Assembly (NCBI GenBank): GCA_018296165.2
Contig: JACKQL020000017.1
Span: forward strand, 992,001-1,056,000
Source of the DNA: Termitomyces sp. T153
Taxonomy: Eukaryota; Basidiomycota; Agaricomycetes; Agaricales; Lyophyllaceae
DNA length: 64,000 bases
Direction of reading: 5' to 3'
Shown here: positions 1 to 11,379 of the stretch, piece after piece
Position numbering within the stretch: position 1 is the stretch's first letter
Layout: every line of letters begins with the position of its first letter
The notes under the pieces: model-generated
What the model was told of the DNA's origin: nothing
Database searches by the model: none
Seen by the model: only the letters and a program-made list of their open reading frames with translations
Translations under genes and position numbers: made by a program

Positions 1-538
1 GTATCAGAAAGGAAATATTATTTGCTACCAGTGATGGCATCTGCCAAAGTGTCCCTGATACATACTAGATGTCAGTATGGTAACCAAGTATTTGTATGCA
101 ATGTCAATAAGATGTATAATAAATGTTAGTAACAATAAAAGAGCATACCTAACATCAATATCTGAAGTGTAGACACCATTTAGGTATGTTTGTCAGCAAG
201 ACAAGAAAAATGATAAGTAAGAGGTCACATGGCTTTTAATATATCTGTTTTCAAAAGGAGTTATTATTGTCACTAGGTAAGGTTGCTAGCAATTGTCACT
301 AAGGAAAGTTTCAGCCTTATCATTCTAGACCCAGAGGCCAGACTCTATATGATGAGGCTCATGATCCAGAGGTCTTGTAATCACAAAAATGTTGTACAAA
401 GGCTACATTGTTCTAGACCTTGGGGCTAGACCTCATATCATAAGTGGCATAACTTGTGCATGGTCACATGGAATCTAGTTAGATGCTGCCCAATCAGAAA
501 TGTTGAAAACAGTGCTTAGCAACAATTGAGTCTTATCA
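1..538 (-). repeat. LTR-like repeat family E, copy 1, cut by window edge
   Basis: The reverse complement of this stretch matches the insert at 40,882-42,052, beginning with the same TGATAAGA terminus at 538 and continuing through the shared runs around 'gaacaatgtagcctttg' and 'cttcagatattga'. It is CpG-free and diverged. The other end lies outside the window, so its length and target duplication cannot be read. It is probably a solo LTR or non-autonomous LTR element. Confidence 0.7.
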
Positions 539-539
539 G

Positions 540-770
540 TGGACAAGGAAAACTATGCCTGGAGGCCATCCTGCTAAGCTTACTCCACATGATAAACAGG
601 CTATTGTTTGACAAATCTCATCTGGGAGACTTGATACAGCTGTTCAGGCCATCAATTTTATCAACAACATCATTTCCAACTCTGTCTCTCCTCAGACTGT
701 CTGAAATGTGCTGAAGGAGGAGGGGTATTGGTCTGCTACAAAGAGGAAAGTTCCTATGCTCAAAGTTAGA
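540..770 (+). pseudogene. Tc1/mariner transposase, N-terminal fragment
   Basis: One plus-strand frame reads as the helix-turn-helix DNA-binding region of a Tc1-type transposase: PAKLTPHDKQAIV, then a stop, QISSGRLDTAVQA, INNIISNSVSPQTV, a second stop, NVLKEEGYWSATKRK. Both stops are TGA at positions where the family usually has Arg, as expected from CGA to TGA transitions. The catalytic DDE domain does not follow; homology ends near 770. In the family the protein binds the inverted repeats and moves the element by cut-and-paste. Here only the binding half remains and it cannot be functional. It directly abuts the end of the family E repeat at 538. Confidence 0.7.
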
Positions 771-2068
771 CATGGCAACTACAACTCAAAACACCCACAT
801 CCATAACCTTCTGAACCATTACCATCCAGAGGTAAAGTTCAGTACATGTTAGAAAAGACTTATCTGGCTGGTTATGGCATGTCCAGACCAACTGGGGGCC
901 ATTTTGCAGGATGCAATTGTGTATTGGCAGAGGGTAACTGTTAGTTGAGGGAGGAGTCAGAGTCAAACACAAAAGAGAGAGAATATGTCAAGTGCCTGTG
1001 ATGCACATAGATAGTGAGGTATGAGAGAGCAAAGATGACAAGTGCAAGTGTAGCAGAGGGTCTTATGTGAGCTGGAAAGAAAGAGATGAAGGATAGACAG
1101 TATGTCTGGGTACCCAGTGTAATGGGACAGGACAAATGAAGTGCGACACCTGTTTATTTGCTGAGATTTCCAAAGTCCTTGCAGTCAGAAGGACATATCT
1201 GGTATCTATTCAAAGGATAAGGTTTATGAGAAACCAACAGGAAGATCCAACCCAACAATCCACCCATAAATCATTGTATCAATCTCAACCTCTGCTTCCC
1301 ATCAATGGGGATATGCTTCTCACTCCAATTGACATATGAGATGACCAGAGGAATAACAGGTAGAATGTAAAGGTTCCTCAAATTCAATAAGTCCAATCAT
1401 CTTCCCATCCAAGTCAGGTGACAAAACATCCTGTTGGTAATCTGGGTCCATCATAATCTCATCACTGTGCATCTGACCTTCACATCATAATTCTCTACAC
1501 TAGACATTGGCAGGATCATATATTACTTAGCTCTTACCAGAAGCAAAGTGCAATATATTCAGGCTTCTAAGTTAGAAGATGGCCTGATATATTAAAAGCC
1601 TCCAAAATCACATAACTTGTGCTTGAATCTTTAGGACTGTAGAAAAATAAATCAATAAGGCAGAATTGAACTAACAACATTGACAATAAAGGCATAACCA
1701 ATGGAACACAAGACACACTACAACTTGTAAGCTAATAACCTGATTAACACTTACTAATGCAAAAGGCCTATGTCCCCATCACAAAAGGCCTATGTCCCCA
1801 TCACAAAAGGCCTATGTCCCCACAGGATCCATCTACTGAGCACACAGTTATGCTGGTCATGGTTTATTAGGGTTCCAGTCAGTTTGGTAAGTTGCTTGGT
1901 TAGGCTCTGTTAGGTTTTGTTAATGTTAGGAATATGTTTAGGGTCTTAGAAACATTTTGAAAGGGAGCTTGCTCTGCTTATTATAATGATAACTTTGACA
2001 GTTTTCAAGGGTGTGTAGTCAGGTGGGTATGACTGTTGCAATTACTGTTTGTGTGCTTCAGGACCCAG
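771..2068. other. No recognisable gene; CpG-poor decayed sequence
   Basis: Only short ORFs without family resemblance occur here. Composition (almost no CG dinucleotides) matches the surrounding transposon debris. Apart from the small tandem repeat at 1,761-1,822 I see no organised structure. Confidence 0.5.
1761..1822. repeat. 22-bp tandem repeat, about 3 units
   Basis: The unit AAAAGGCCTATGTCCCCATC plus AC is repeated at 1,761, 1,783 and 1,805. The first two units are identical and the third is cut after 'ccccaca'. The near identity in an otherwise decayed region suggests recent slippage. Confidence 0.9.
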
Positions 2069-3133
2069 GTTCATGGCAGGTTCTGCTGACTATAGGGGCT
2101 CAGCTACACTGATGAGTCCTTACTAGGCAGACACAATGTCCTGTGCTTATAACCTAGCATTCTGGAGGTGGCACAAATGATAGGGACTTGCAAGGAGAAG
2201 CCAAGGGAAGTGGTCTGAGCAAGTCCAGAGTGGTCTGGGGAAGTCTAAGACTAAGTATATTAACATTGTGCTTGGGTGGGCATCAGGAACAAGTTTGTGG
2301 GTGCATAAATAGAATGCAGGGTATGCAGAGGCTTTGCAAGTGATGGGAGTGGAGCCAGAGTTTGATGGGGGATCAATCAAGACTGATGGGTGCTGGGGCT
2401 GAATGAGGGGTAAGGTCCCAGAGTTGTTGTAAGGATGTTTGAAGGTTGTAGCATGTGCATGGAGTTCATAATGATGTTAGAGATGAAAGGGACTTAGGAA
2501 AACAAAGGAAATAGAGACAGTTGAGGTGAGATGGAGACGAGATGAGATGGAATGGAGAAAAGAAATAGATTTGAGACTGAAAAATAGAAATGGAGATGGA
2601 GGAAACATGAGACACAAGTAACCAGTTAATGCAATATCAAGACTAGAGTACAAGGTGCTACTCTATGACTTATATACTGACTACTGGAGAGCTCTGGGGG
2701 ACAGCAGGTGTGGTGGCAGGGTTTGATGGAGCCATGTGGAGTTGATGGGTGTCAGTTATGATCAGGGGTAGGCCATGGTGTGTTCTGACAGGATCAGTTG
2801 GGGATGCAGGCTGTTCTGGGGTTGTCATGATGCTCCAGGGTTGGTTAGGCAAACTAGGAAGGTGGGTTGGTGATGCACACTGGAGTCAGGAACAGTGGAG
2901 GAGGGTCCTAGGGGCTTAGAAGAGTCAGAGGAGGCATTAATGGCTGCAGAGAAGGTGTTGGAGTTAGCTAGGAGGCTGTCAGGGTTCACTGGAGAAGCAT
3001 CAGAGTTATCTGGAGTGGGTGCAGAGAGTGGCTGAAGGTTGGAGGCATTTGACAGGGCATTGGAGAGGGCTTGGGGGGAGCAAGCAGGTTGGGAACAAGG
3101 TTAGGGGTCCAGAGAGCAGGTTGTGACAGTTCA
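2069..3133 (-). mobile_element. Solo LTR, gypsy family A, copy A1, with TSD
   Basis: The LTR occupies 2,074-3,128 (1,055 bp), with outer ends TGGCAGG and GTGACA, and is flanked by a perfect 5-bp duplication GTTCA at 2,069-2,073 and 3,129-3,133. It matches the LTRs at 9,253, 13,030, 16,479 and 63,783. The minus orientation follows from copy A5, which borders a minus-strand gag. A TATA-like tract lies near 2,670. There is no internal coding region, so it is a solo LTR left by LTR-LTR recombination. Confidence 0.9.
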
Positions 3134-3235
3134 ATTCTGCTAATGGGCAGAATTCTTATTTGCTTGTAAGCCACAGGCTATAACATATCATAGTTTGCTT
3201 GTAATACAGGCTTGTAATGCATTAAACTAACCATA

Positions 3236-3830
3236 TTGCCTGCAAGCATGGGCTGCCACACATATGAAAAGATGAATGAAACTTATTGGAATATAGCTGC
3301 ACCTTTGTGTATATTGGTGACAATGTTGAAGATCACCTCCTCTGTCCATACAGCACTGATTGCAAACTTTGCAACTTTGAAGTTCAGCCTGTGGAAGATG
3401 GTAGATGATGGACTTGGTCAAAAGCCTTGGAAGTTAGTCTTGGCTTTCTTGCTAGATATTGCAAAGCATGCTAAGCAGAAAGGTAACTTTTTTCAAATGC
3501 AAATTGATTTTATCAGTGGTTCATGAGGATTCTGGTTTTAGCAGGTGTAACAAAGGATTTTGAAGTTGTGGACTCTGTGACAAGAGTTATTGCACTTGAA
3601 CATGATGTGTGGCAAGATGGTATTGGTCAACCTCTGGACAATGACAAACTTTGTGAAGAATGGGACAAGGCCTACCAAGAGTATGATACATTAGATGATG
3701 TGTGGCAAAAAGATGTCACCTGATTTCTGGACAATGATGATCTTTGGGAAGAATGGGACAAGGCCTACTGAGAGTACAACACAATTGACAAGATAAAGCC
3801 ATTGTACTCTGTGATTCTGGATGGAAAGGT
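3236..3830 (+). pseudogene. Decayed unknown gene with an internal duplicated motif
   Basis: Two open stretches (3,236-3,526 and 3,523-3,830) read on the plus strand in a CpG-poor setting. The second encodes a roughly 35-residue motif twice: LDNDKLCEEWDKAYQEYDT, then after one stop LDNDDLWEEWDKAY, a stop, EYNTID. The repeat is also visible in DNA ('gaatgggacaaggcctac' at about 3,659 and 3,753). I do not recognise the family. Acidic Trp/Asp-rich repeats could be from a host protein or a transposon accessory ORF. Stops and lack of a clear start mark it as broken. Confidence 0.35.
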
Positions 3831-3949
3831 TCAAGTTGGTTAGCAGATGCTACATTACACTTGTAATGACCTTTGTTTGGGATGGTCACCCAACTTGCCT
3901 GTTGTAGGTTTGAGGTCCCTTCAATCTTCCAAGTGACCTTGCAATTACA

Positions 3950-5040
3950 CAAGGTCCATCAATAGCTCACTGTCTCTGAGCAAGCAGAAACAGAGCTCCA
4001 ATTTCCAGAGAGCCTTGAACAAAGGTCAAACATGCTGCTGGACCTCTGGTTAGCTGCAGTGTCAGAATGCTTTTTAGGGAGCCATCCAGCTTGTTAGAGG
4101 GTTTGATGATGTAATGGGGGCACTTCTCCCTTCACTGACAGTGTTCAAATGGAGGGGCACAACTGCTGCAGTGTAAGCAATTCATGAGTTCATCTTATTG
4201 TTGGGGTAGACTTGGATGTGGGGTAGACTTGGATGTAGCTGCCTCTTGACAAGCTCAAGGAGGTCAGAACATTTGAGTGACCATTAGATTGAGAGAGAAG
4301 GAACCTGTTGACAATAGTGAGCTAAAACAATATAAAGTGCAAGGCTCACATAAGATCAGCTGCCTCATAAGGCCTAGGATGCCTGCCAGAAGTTACTGCC
4401 ATGGGAGAGCCAAGGTTTCTGCTCTGTGACACACAATCCAACTGAATTTTCTAGCAAGTTGCATGTTGGGCTGGGGTCCAAGCTCCATAGTGTTTCAAAG
4501 CAGGTGAGAGATAAGATTCAAGAAAAGGACAAAAGGCAGATACACACAAAATGAGGTGTGAGTAATCATTAATTGTGTTTGCTTACCCAAGTTGACTCAA
4601 CAGAGATCAAGGGTCTGAAACATGACTCACAATTAAAATAAAAAAAAACAATGGATTGACAATGAATGAGCATACAAGACCTTGTATGGATATAGAAAGA
4701 GCAGCCATTCAAGTGCCCCAAGCATGACAGGAAGTACTTGCACTTGCCAATAACCAGGTGCACATGACATTACCAGCTGTCGCCTGGCAACCTCATCCAT
4801 TTTGGTACATGTATATAGCTTGAAACAGAGATACATACAACATCTCCAGCCTTTTTAAACATTAAATGCCTTCAAAAAAGAAGTACCTCCACATTGCAGC
4901 AGCTCAAGCTCATACCCAGGCCTTGAAAGCAAGACAAGGAACACACAAGTCTCCAATAGAAACTGAGGAATTGGATCATGGCCCATCATCAATTGTCGTG
5001 GCCTCAGATTCTGAGTCTGAGGCAGCATATCTGATGTAAG
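3950..5040. other. No recognisable gene
   Basis: Short ORFs at 4,569-4,836 on the minus strand resemble nothing I know. Composition changes near 4,980-5,040, where CG dinucleotides become common, marking the boundary of the first host-like island. Confidence 0.45.
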
Positions 5041-5084
5041 TACCTATGTTCACAAAGTAGCGTGGAAGGAAAGTAAAGCTGGAA

Positions 5085-6711
5085 TTAAGGAATAAAGTAC
5101 CTCTCGATGGAGATCATCGAATTGTAGCGATTTATTTGTCCTGCATTCCAGACACAAGACCGTGGGCCTTGGACGCGATTTCTGTTGTGAAAGAGAAAAC
5201 CGATCGTTTTCAGACCAGGGAGGTTTTCGGCAAACAATTTCCATGCGCTTTCAAAATCAACATCAACACTAACGTATGTGGAGGTGGGAAAGCTGAACGG
5301 GTCCCAAACATCATGAGGGCCTATTTCGATGGTGATAAGAAGCTTTCTCAAGTCCTTGAGCCTCGAAAGGGGTCGAACGAACATTTCCTATGGTGATTTG
5401 GAAAAAGGTAAGTATATAGGAGAATGCAATAATATCTACCAAACTGACCATTGAATATGCAGAACATCTATTATTTTGCTCAAACTCAGCCTGCTCAAGC
5501 TCAAGCGTTTGAAGTTTTGGGCAAGACTCGGCAATTAGCTCTAACAATGTCGGAGAAGGAGGTTGCTCTAATGTCAAAGCTAGTTCAATTAGATGGGGTA
5601 GCTTTGCTACGGCACGGACCCAGCGTAGAGCATTGTCATCATCAAGAGCAGTGTAGAATTGGGGGTTCTGAAGACGGAACGTCCTTATTCCGTATATATC
5701 ACGAAGAGCTAATATTCGAAAGACTCTCAGGTTCTTTGGAAGATGGTCGATGAGTAAATCTTCGTGTCAAAGGTTCGATATAGAAAGGTTCTCCAGATCT
5801 GGGAGGTTTGCACCATGATCAGATAGGAAAACAGTAGGTTGTCTGCATATGTGCCCGGCAGAAAAATTGCAGTGGAGGTTGCGCAAAGATGGCATGTGAT
5901 TGATAACAACGGAAAAAGGTTTGGGTCGACTGGAGGGCACATGTCCCACCATGCAGAGTGTGTGTAATTCTGGCCAGTTGATTTGAGCCAAGGTTGAGAA
6001 CTGAATGAGGTCTCCAGAGATTTCCAATCTTCTCAATCTGGATGCGACAGTTCTAAGAATTGTCTCTACAATTTCAAACTCCTGATTTGTGTCGATGTCC
6101 GGTGATCTCTCAGGCATTACGGTCAATGCCAGAGAAGTGAGGTGATCCATCCAAGATAGTACGCCAGGTAGACAATGTATGTCGAAACGGGTCTCTAAGA
6201 ATTCTACCGTTTTCAAAGGAATGGGTGAAATCGCTTCCAGAAGAGCCTCCGGAAGGGATTCAAGATGGAAGACAAGGTGATTGAGGTTGTTCAAACGAGG
6301 CAGAAGTACGTCCAGGTTGTTCACTTTGACTGGTACGTCTCTCATTTTGCCGAGATGGGTCTTATCATGCACGTGCACCTTGCTAAGTTGTACTTGGTAT
6401 TAACTTGACTTTCAACATAGTTGAAGCAATACTCACCGAATGTATGGCCATATTGTTGACGGCCATGTAGACACAAATTCTCTGTGTAGACGGAGATTGT
6501 GAACTTCATTGAAGATCAAAGGCAGAGAAGCCTCTCGCAAGCGGAAACAGGCGGTTGATATGAGGCAGAGATCTCTCTTGGGGTATTTCGGGCTGACCGG
6601 ATCCCAGTATACAAATTCACATATCAAACGGAAAGCGATATAGTCGAGCGAATAAAACTTGGAGCCAGAATTCAATTGTGTCAATGCGTGCTCATGAGTA
6701 GAGTGCGGCAT
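5085..6711 (-). pseudogene. F-box-like protein gene, 3 exons, one in-frame stop
   Basis: Exons 6,711-6,437, 6,382-5,440 and 5,387-5,085 join in frame (phases 2 and 0; 507 codons). Intron 1 (6,436-6,383, donor GTGAGT, acceptor TTAG) and intron 2 (5,439-5,388, donor GTAGAT, acceptor ATAG) have basidiomycete sizes. The ATG at 6,711 precedes an F-box-like segment (YSLDYIAFRLICEFVYWD ... LISTACFRLREASLPLIF), followed by leucine-rich spacing typical of fungal F-box proteins, which recruit substrates to SCF ubiquitin ligases. Codon 297 (5,769-5,767) is TGA; the frame stays open and sensible on both sides, so this is one nonsense change, possibly CGA to TGA. CG content is normal, unlike the flanking repeats. 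It could be a recent pseudogene or an allele with a stop; a hidden intron over the stop is less likely. Confidence 0.7.
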
Positions 6712-6935
6712 GGATTCGAGAGGGACACGACAAGTGATAAGGGAGGACAAACAAAAACCGCTCCGGACTTCTTATATATTACGTCAGCCAAAACTCCCAT
6801 GGTACTTTTGAATCGTGAAAAATCCTTGCTTTACCTGATCTCGTTGACCGTATGGCTACATCATATGAGTAATCCATTCAAGTGGTAAGTCTAAATCCAT
6901 TAATCATTTGTGACTCTGTTTAGACGATTGCACTG

Positions 6936-7592
6936 TCATTGTGTATGCCAAAAGCCAAAGCCTCCATCACCATCTGCGGCATGTCCCAGTGGGCCTATAA
7001 TTAAACAAGCTGTAAGTATGTCCCTAGAATCCAATCTAACTACACTGACAAAGTGATTTCCGCCCTCAATAGGCGAAAAAATGGCAGTCCTCACATTCCG
7101 GCCGTTCCACCTGTACTCATTGTAAGTGCGTTCAGCTTGGATACCGAACCAATAGCAGCCATGTGATCCGTGTAGGGCGAAGATAAATGATAGGACAGTT
7201 TGGGAACGCCATCGTAAAGGTGTTGTCATCAAGTCCAAGGACTCGGTCGGATAATTCTCGTATCATTGATTGCATGGTGGGTTGAAACCTGGGAGGGTCA
7301 TTGACAGGACTTTTCCAAAATGGCAAGATGGTCAAAGAGAGGGGATAGATTATCGTCTTGTCCATGAAGACAGGAATACTGATATCAGGTGAAGCCATGG
7401 GGATGGTGATAGAAAGATACCTGTTCTCGAGACTTGTCGATGCTCTTCAATAGACGGTCCGGTTTTCATCGATTGAATCTGCATGGAGTTGTGGAATTCT
7501 TGCTTTTCCACGGGGTCAATGACTATGACCCCTTCGGAAATAATGCAGTTCTCACTGGCAAGGACAATGTGAGTGATGATCGAGATCTAGGT
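6936..7592 (-). pseudogene. Unrecognised host-type coding fragment
   Basis: Normal CG content and long minus-strand open stretches suggest former coding sequence: 7,592-7,421 (with IISEGVIVIDPVEKQEFHNS), 7,398-7,132 (with DPPRFQPTMQSMIRELSDRV), and 7,238-6,936 in another frame. Candidate splice sites near 7,420/7,380 do not keep a frame, so I cannot build a whole gene. It sits head-on behind the F-box gene in the same CpG-normal island. No family is recognised; a diverged or fragmentary small gene is the most I can say. Confidence 0.35.
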
Positions 7593-7682
7593 GCTGTAGG
7601 TCAACATGCGATAGCAGTTCAACGTTCAACCCCAGTGAAAACTGGCTCTGGGCAGATCTGAGGATATCTGAGAATAGTCACA

Positions 7683-7735
7683 ATTTCTGATACTATCTCA
7701 CCCCCATAGTTTGGAGTACCCCTTGAATCGGACTT
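7683..7735 (-). repeat. Inverted copy of a 45-bp terminal-like motif, left
   Basis: The sequence around 'tagtttggagtacccctt' with its flank 'atactatctcaccccc' reappears inverted at 10,533-10,585. Such matched inverted ends suggest a DNA transposon terminus. Confidence 0.55.
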
Positions 7736-7815
7736 CACAATCTAGTCACACTTAGTCAAACATCCTTTTCAAACCGTTGAGTATGGGCCATTGCGGCGCA
7801 CGGCAAGTCCAAGGT

Positions 7816-8130
7816 CTAATTGGGAAAATACAATATATTCAGGTCCAAACATATATATATAGCCAATGTAGCTATCTTAGTTCCAGATACAGACATATCT
7901 AATGGTCCATTATATTTGATCATTTGGTATCCTGTCAGTCCATCATGGTACCATACATCATTGTTCTTATCTATATACCTGCTTGTGAAGTGGTTATTGC
8001 TGTAATACACCACACCCTTTAACTTATACACATATGTTTTCAATGTGTCAACAGTGGATATACATATGCTATCATTGATATAAACATTGACAGACAATAC
8101 ATCAAAATACAGCAAAGGTGGTGTGTGCAA
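7816..8130 (-). pseudogene. C-terminal fragment of a transposon-associated protein
   Basis: A 104-residue open frame contains YVYKLKGVVYYSNNHFTSRY and DKNNDVWYHDGLTGYQMI. The pattern (L-x-G-hydrophobic-Y-Y ... H-F-T-S-R ... V-W-Y-H-D-G) recurs at the C-termini of proteins carried by basidiomycete DNA transposons; I recall it from genes with peptidase-like ends but cannot prove that link. It ends about 80 bp from the inverted terminal-like motif at 7,683-7,735. Only the C-terminus survives; upstream sequence is repeat debris. CG dinucleotides vanish from here rightwards. Confidence 0.45.
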
Positions 8131-8309
8131 GAATTGGAAGACCCTAATCAGATTCTTTCCACAAGACTGACATGGAGAATCTGTATATTACCAGAAATTT
8201 TCCAAATAATCACTAATTGAATCCCTTTCTCAACAATATTATCATACATGATTTTGACCATGCTCTGTGCCGGCTTCCCTTGTAACATTTCAGGCATATA
8301 GTAAGATTG

Positions 8310-8620
8310 ACTGTTCATGCTGAATAGGTGTGTAAGTTCAATCTCATGCCATACTTAGCATGTGAGAAGATTATGCAATCAGTTGTTGGAGCAAAGATCA
8401 TTATACAGCATATATATTTTATTCTTTATTCACTAGGTCTATCATGGCATATATGTGGATGCAATCTCAGCTTTCATTTAGCATAGATAGACATCAAAAT
8501 ATTAATATAGTAATATTGACTATGAATAGGAGAGTCATAAAAGTTCAATCACATGCCCATGATTAGCACATGAGAATATTACATGATTAGATGTTGGAAC
8601 AAAATTGTTCCACAACATAG
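8310..8620. repeat. Diverged direct repeat, two copies about 210 bp apart
   Basis: Copies at about 8,310-8,410 and 8,519-8,620 share 'gttcaatc', 'catgcc', 'tagca.atgagaa.att' and 'gttggaacaaa'-like runs in the same order. No ORF. Probably an old duplication in transposon debris. Confidence 0.55.
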
Positions 8621-8842
8621 ATACAGATCGACAAAAGCCATACAGATAATAAGATAGACCTTGAATCCAGCCATACCCTCCAAATAATTAAATGCAAATC
8701 AGTGAACATATATAGTGCAATAGATAGAAGAACATTAACTCATGTCAAAAAGTGCAAATATAAAATATATGAAAAGAAAAGATATAAAAAACAAAAAGAA
8801 GAAAAAAAGAAAAACATGAAAAGAGGGATAACAAAGCTGAAA

Positions 8843-9030
8843 GGGAGCAAAAAGTGCAGGCAACAATATTAGCCAGAAAAGATAGCCAGAAGGGAGCAAA
8901 AAGTGCAGACAGCAATGTTAGCTGGAAAAGATAGCTGGAAGGGAGCAAAAAGTGCAGACAACAATGTTAGCCAGAGAGATAGCTGGAAAAGATAGCCAGA
9001 AGGGAGCAAAAAGTGCAGACAAGCAGGTAG
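8843..9030. repeat. Minisatellite, about 49-bp unit, 4 copies
   Basis: GGGAGCAAAAAGTGCAG starts units at 8,843, 8,892, 8,941 and 9,002. The unit continues with 'acaacaatgttagcc.gaaaagatagc'. The third unit holds an extra 12 bp. It is flanked by A-rich sequence at 8,750-8,830. Confidence 0.9.
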
Positions 9031-9247
9031 CAAGTAGATATCACATGGTATATTGATCATGTGGGAACAAAAATTGCAGACATTTTTCAGCACATAATCA
9101 AGTAGAAAAACCTCATCTACTTCATAGACCTTGAAACTCTGCCCAGAGAACATTATGAGTAGAACATGGAGAATATCTTAGCATGAAGGAAATTTCAGAC
9201 TCCCTGCATTGCTGTTGAATTGGCAGGTGTGACATTGACTTGACCAT

Positions 9248-10415
9248 CATCCTGTCATGACCTGCTCCCTGGACCCCTGACCTCATTCCCAGCCCACTCA
9301 CTTCCCTGGAGTTCCCCCCCCCAATGCCCCCTCAATGCCCCCAGCTCTCATAGACCCTCCACACCCACTCCGGGTAACTCTGACACTTCTCTGGCAAACT
9401 CTGATGGCCTCCTGGCCAACTCCAACATCTTCTCTACAGCTGCCAATGCTTCCCCTGGCTCTTCTGAGCCCCTGAAACCATCCCCCACTGTTTCTGACTC
9501 TGTCATACATCACCAACCCATCACCCTAGTTCCCCCAACCCACTCCAGAGTATCACAACAACCTCAGGATTGCCTGTGTTCCCAACTGATCCTATCAAGA
9601 TATCAACATGGCCCACCCTCCAATCACAACTGACACCCATCAACTCTACTGAACTTTGCCAAATCCTGCTGCTACACCTGCTGCCCCCCAGAGCTCTCCA
9701 GTAGTCAGTATATAAGTTGTAGAGTAGCTCCTCATACTCTAATCTTGATATTGCCTTACCTGATGTGTTCCTGATTGTTTCTATCTCTTGTTTGTGTTCT
9801 GTGTTATGTTTCCTTTACTCTTAGTCTCCCGGTTTTGTCTTGTCTCTATTCCATTATCATTCTTGTTATCATCTTGTATCTCTGCCTGAATCTATTTTTG
9901 TTCTGTCTCAATCTTGTCTCGACTCCACCTCATTCTGTTCAGCTCCATCTCATCTCATTTGATCTGCTTCCTTCATTGTGCTCAAGTCCTTTTCAACCCT
10001 TAATGCTTTGACAAACTCTGTGCTTATGATTATGAACCCCAAACATTCTTTAAACCAACTCCAGATCTTGCTACTTGCTCAGCCCTGAATTCCCTCAACC
10101 TCTGTTGATCCCCCATCAAGCTCTAGCTCCACTCCCATCACTCACATAGCCTCTGCTTACTCTGCACCCACAATATTTGCTTCTAGACTTGTACCTGATG
10201 CCCTGTCAAGTTTGCCCCTTCCCCTGCAACTTGTCCTAGACTCCTCTGGACCACCCCAGACTTGCTCAGATCACTTCCCCTTGCTTGACCTCCCAAGTCC
10301 CCTGCATTTAGAACTCCCCTGAGTGCCCAGTTATCAGTGCAGGGAATCATGTCTGCCTAGTAAGGATTTGCCCAGTGCAGCTGAGCCCTCATGGTCAGTG
10401 GAACCTGACACATCC
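9248..10415 (+). mobile_element. Solo LTR, gypsy family A, copy A2, with TSD
   Basis: The LTR spans 9,253-10,410 (1,158 bp), begins TGTCATGA and ends CCTGACA. A perfect 5-bp target duplication CATCC lies at 9,248-9,252 and 10,411-10,415. It is the only copy in sense orientation on the plus strand. Polypyrimidine-rich and CpG-poor. No internal coding region is present, so it is a solo LTR. Confidence 0.93.
9709..9715 (+). promoter_or_regulatory. TATA box of LTR-A
   Basis: TATATAA lies about 457 bp into the LTR and is followed by a run 'gtagagtagctcctcatac' that is conserved in the other copies, a plausible U3/R promoter. The matching tract in copies A1 and A3 lies near 2,670 and 13,635. Confidence 0.5.
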
Positions 10416-10532
10416 ATGATGGGAGACAACTACAACACTCAAATCAAGTTGAAAACAGGTAAGTAGTCATACTGTGTCTGGGTCTCAACTCTTGGACATT
10501 CAACATGGCTATTTGCTGCAAACCTTTTTTTG

Positions 10533-10585
10533 TCTGACTCAAGGGGTACTCCAAACTAGGGGTGGGATAGTATAGTCTGGTTCAG
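10533..10585 (+). repeat. Inverted copy of a 45-bp terminal-like motif, right
   Basis: The plus strand reads CAAGGGGTACTCCAAACTA followed by 'ggggtgggatagtata', the reverse complement of 7,683-7,735. It lies about 150 bp upstream of a cysteine-motif ORF at 10,733, consistent with the 5' end of a DNA transposon. Confidence 0.55.
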
Positions 10586-10732
10586 GCTGACATTCTGCTG
10601 ATAACCTTGATTTGAGTTATTATGTTGGACAAACCTGATTTAGATTCAATTATCAATCATCACTGCATACTGGCAGTGGAATGCAATGTGTTTCCCACTT
10701 CTCTTTTCCTCCCCCAACCCATTTCTCTCACC

Positions 10733-10825
10733 ATGCCTAAGAGATCTTGTGACTGCAATGTCTGCTGTGGTGCTGAAGTGTCTTCCACCACATTTTGGAG
10801 GGATAGAGACCACCCCAGGCACTAG
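10733..10825 (+). pseudogene. N-terminal fragment of a transposon-type Cys protein
   Basis: An ATG-started 30-codon frame encodes MPKRSCDCNVCCGAEVSST and then FWRDRDHPRH before a stop. The C-x-C-x2-C-C ... W-R-x-R-x-H arrangement resembles the N-terminal knuckle of proteins from CACTA- or KDZ-like elements in mushrooms. Nothing readable follows in frame. The 5' neighbour is the terminal-like motif at 10,533. Assignment to a superfamily is tentative. Confidence 0.4.
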
Positions 10826-10829
10826 TCAC

Positions 10830-11379
10830 ACAACACATATTCCTATGATGACTTCATCCACAATTAACAGGGCACTGTCAATCAAACACAGGCATCTAGC
10901 CACTTGGCACATTCTGATCAGGATACTGACAGTGATGAAGTAGAATCAGAATTAAGGAAGCAAGTGTGCCTGGTATATGACTAGCATCTCCATAGTCACA
11001 TACAGCACATTTCATATCAATTACAGACTAGTGAACATAAAACCACAATGGTGCTGAACTGCACTAACCTCATTTAGATTCACTGCAGCAACAAAATCCA
11101 AATGAAATGGAACTGTACAGAGACAGCTCTGTAGACACTACTATGACTGGGGTAGAATTACTTGCAGCTGGATATGACTCTGATTCTGAAGTCTGAGATC
11201 TTGACTGAAAGAACTGAACTAGGCTTGAAGGATCTTGAAGACAATGTTATAGAGGAGGACACTGAGCAGTAGCAGTCCCTGACATACCCATTAAAAGCAA
11301 CATTGCACAATGATAAACTTAACAATGAGATTTTGCATAAAGTCTTACTTTATATTCACAAAGGTTTGGGGCTTAATTA
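10830..11379. other. No recognisable gene
   Basis: CpG-poor sequence with only short ORFs, probably the body of the decayed element that begins near 10,533. Confidence 0.4.

Noticed and set aside
8843..9030. CRISPR-like array
   Set aside because: Units are contiguous with no unique spacers, and the window is clearly eukaryotic.
10533..10825. A Helitron end
   Set aside because: No TC/CTRR ends or terminal hairpin next to an AT site were found; the inverted motif favours a TIR-type element.
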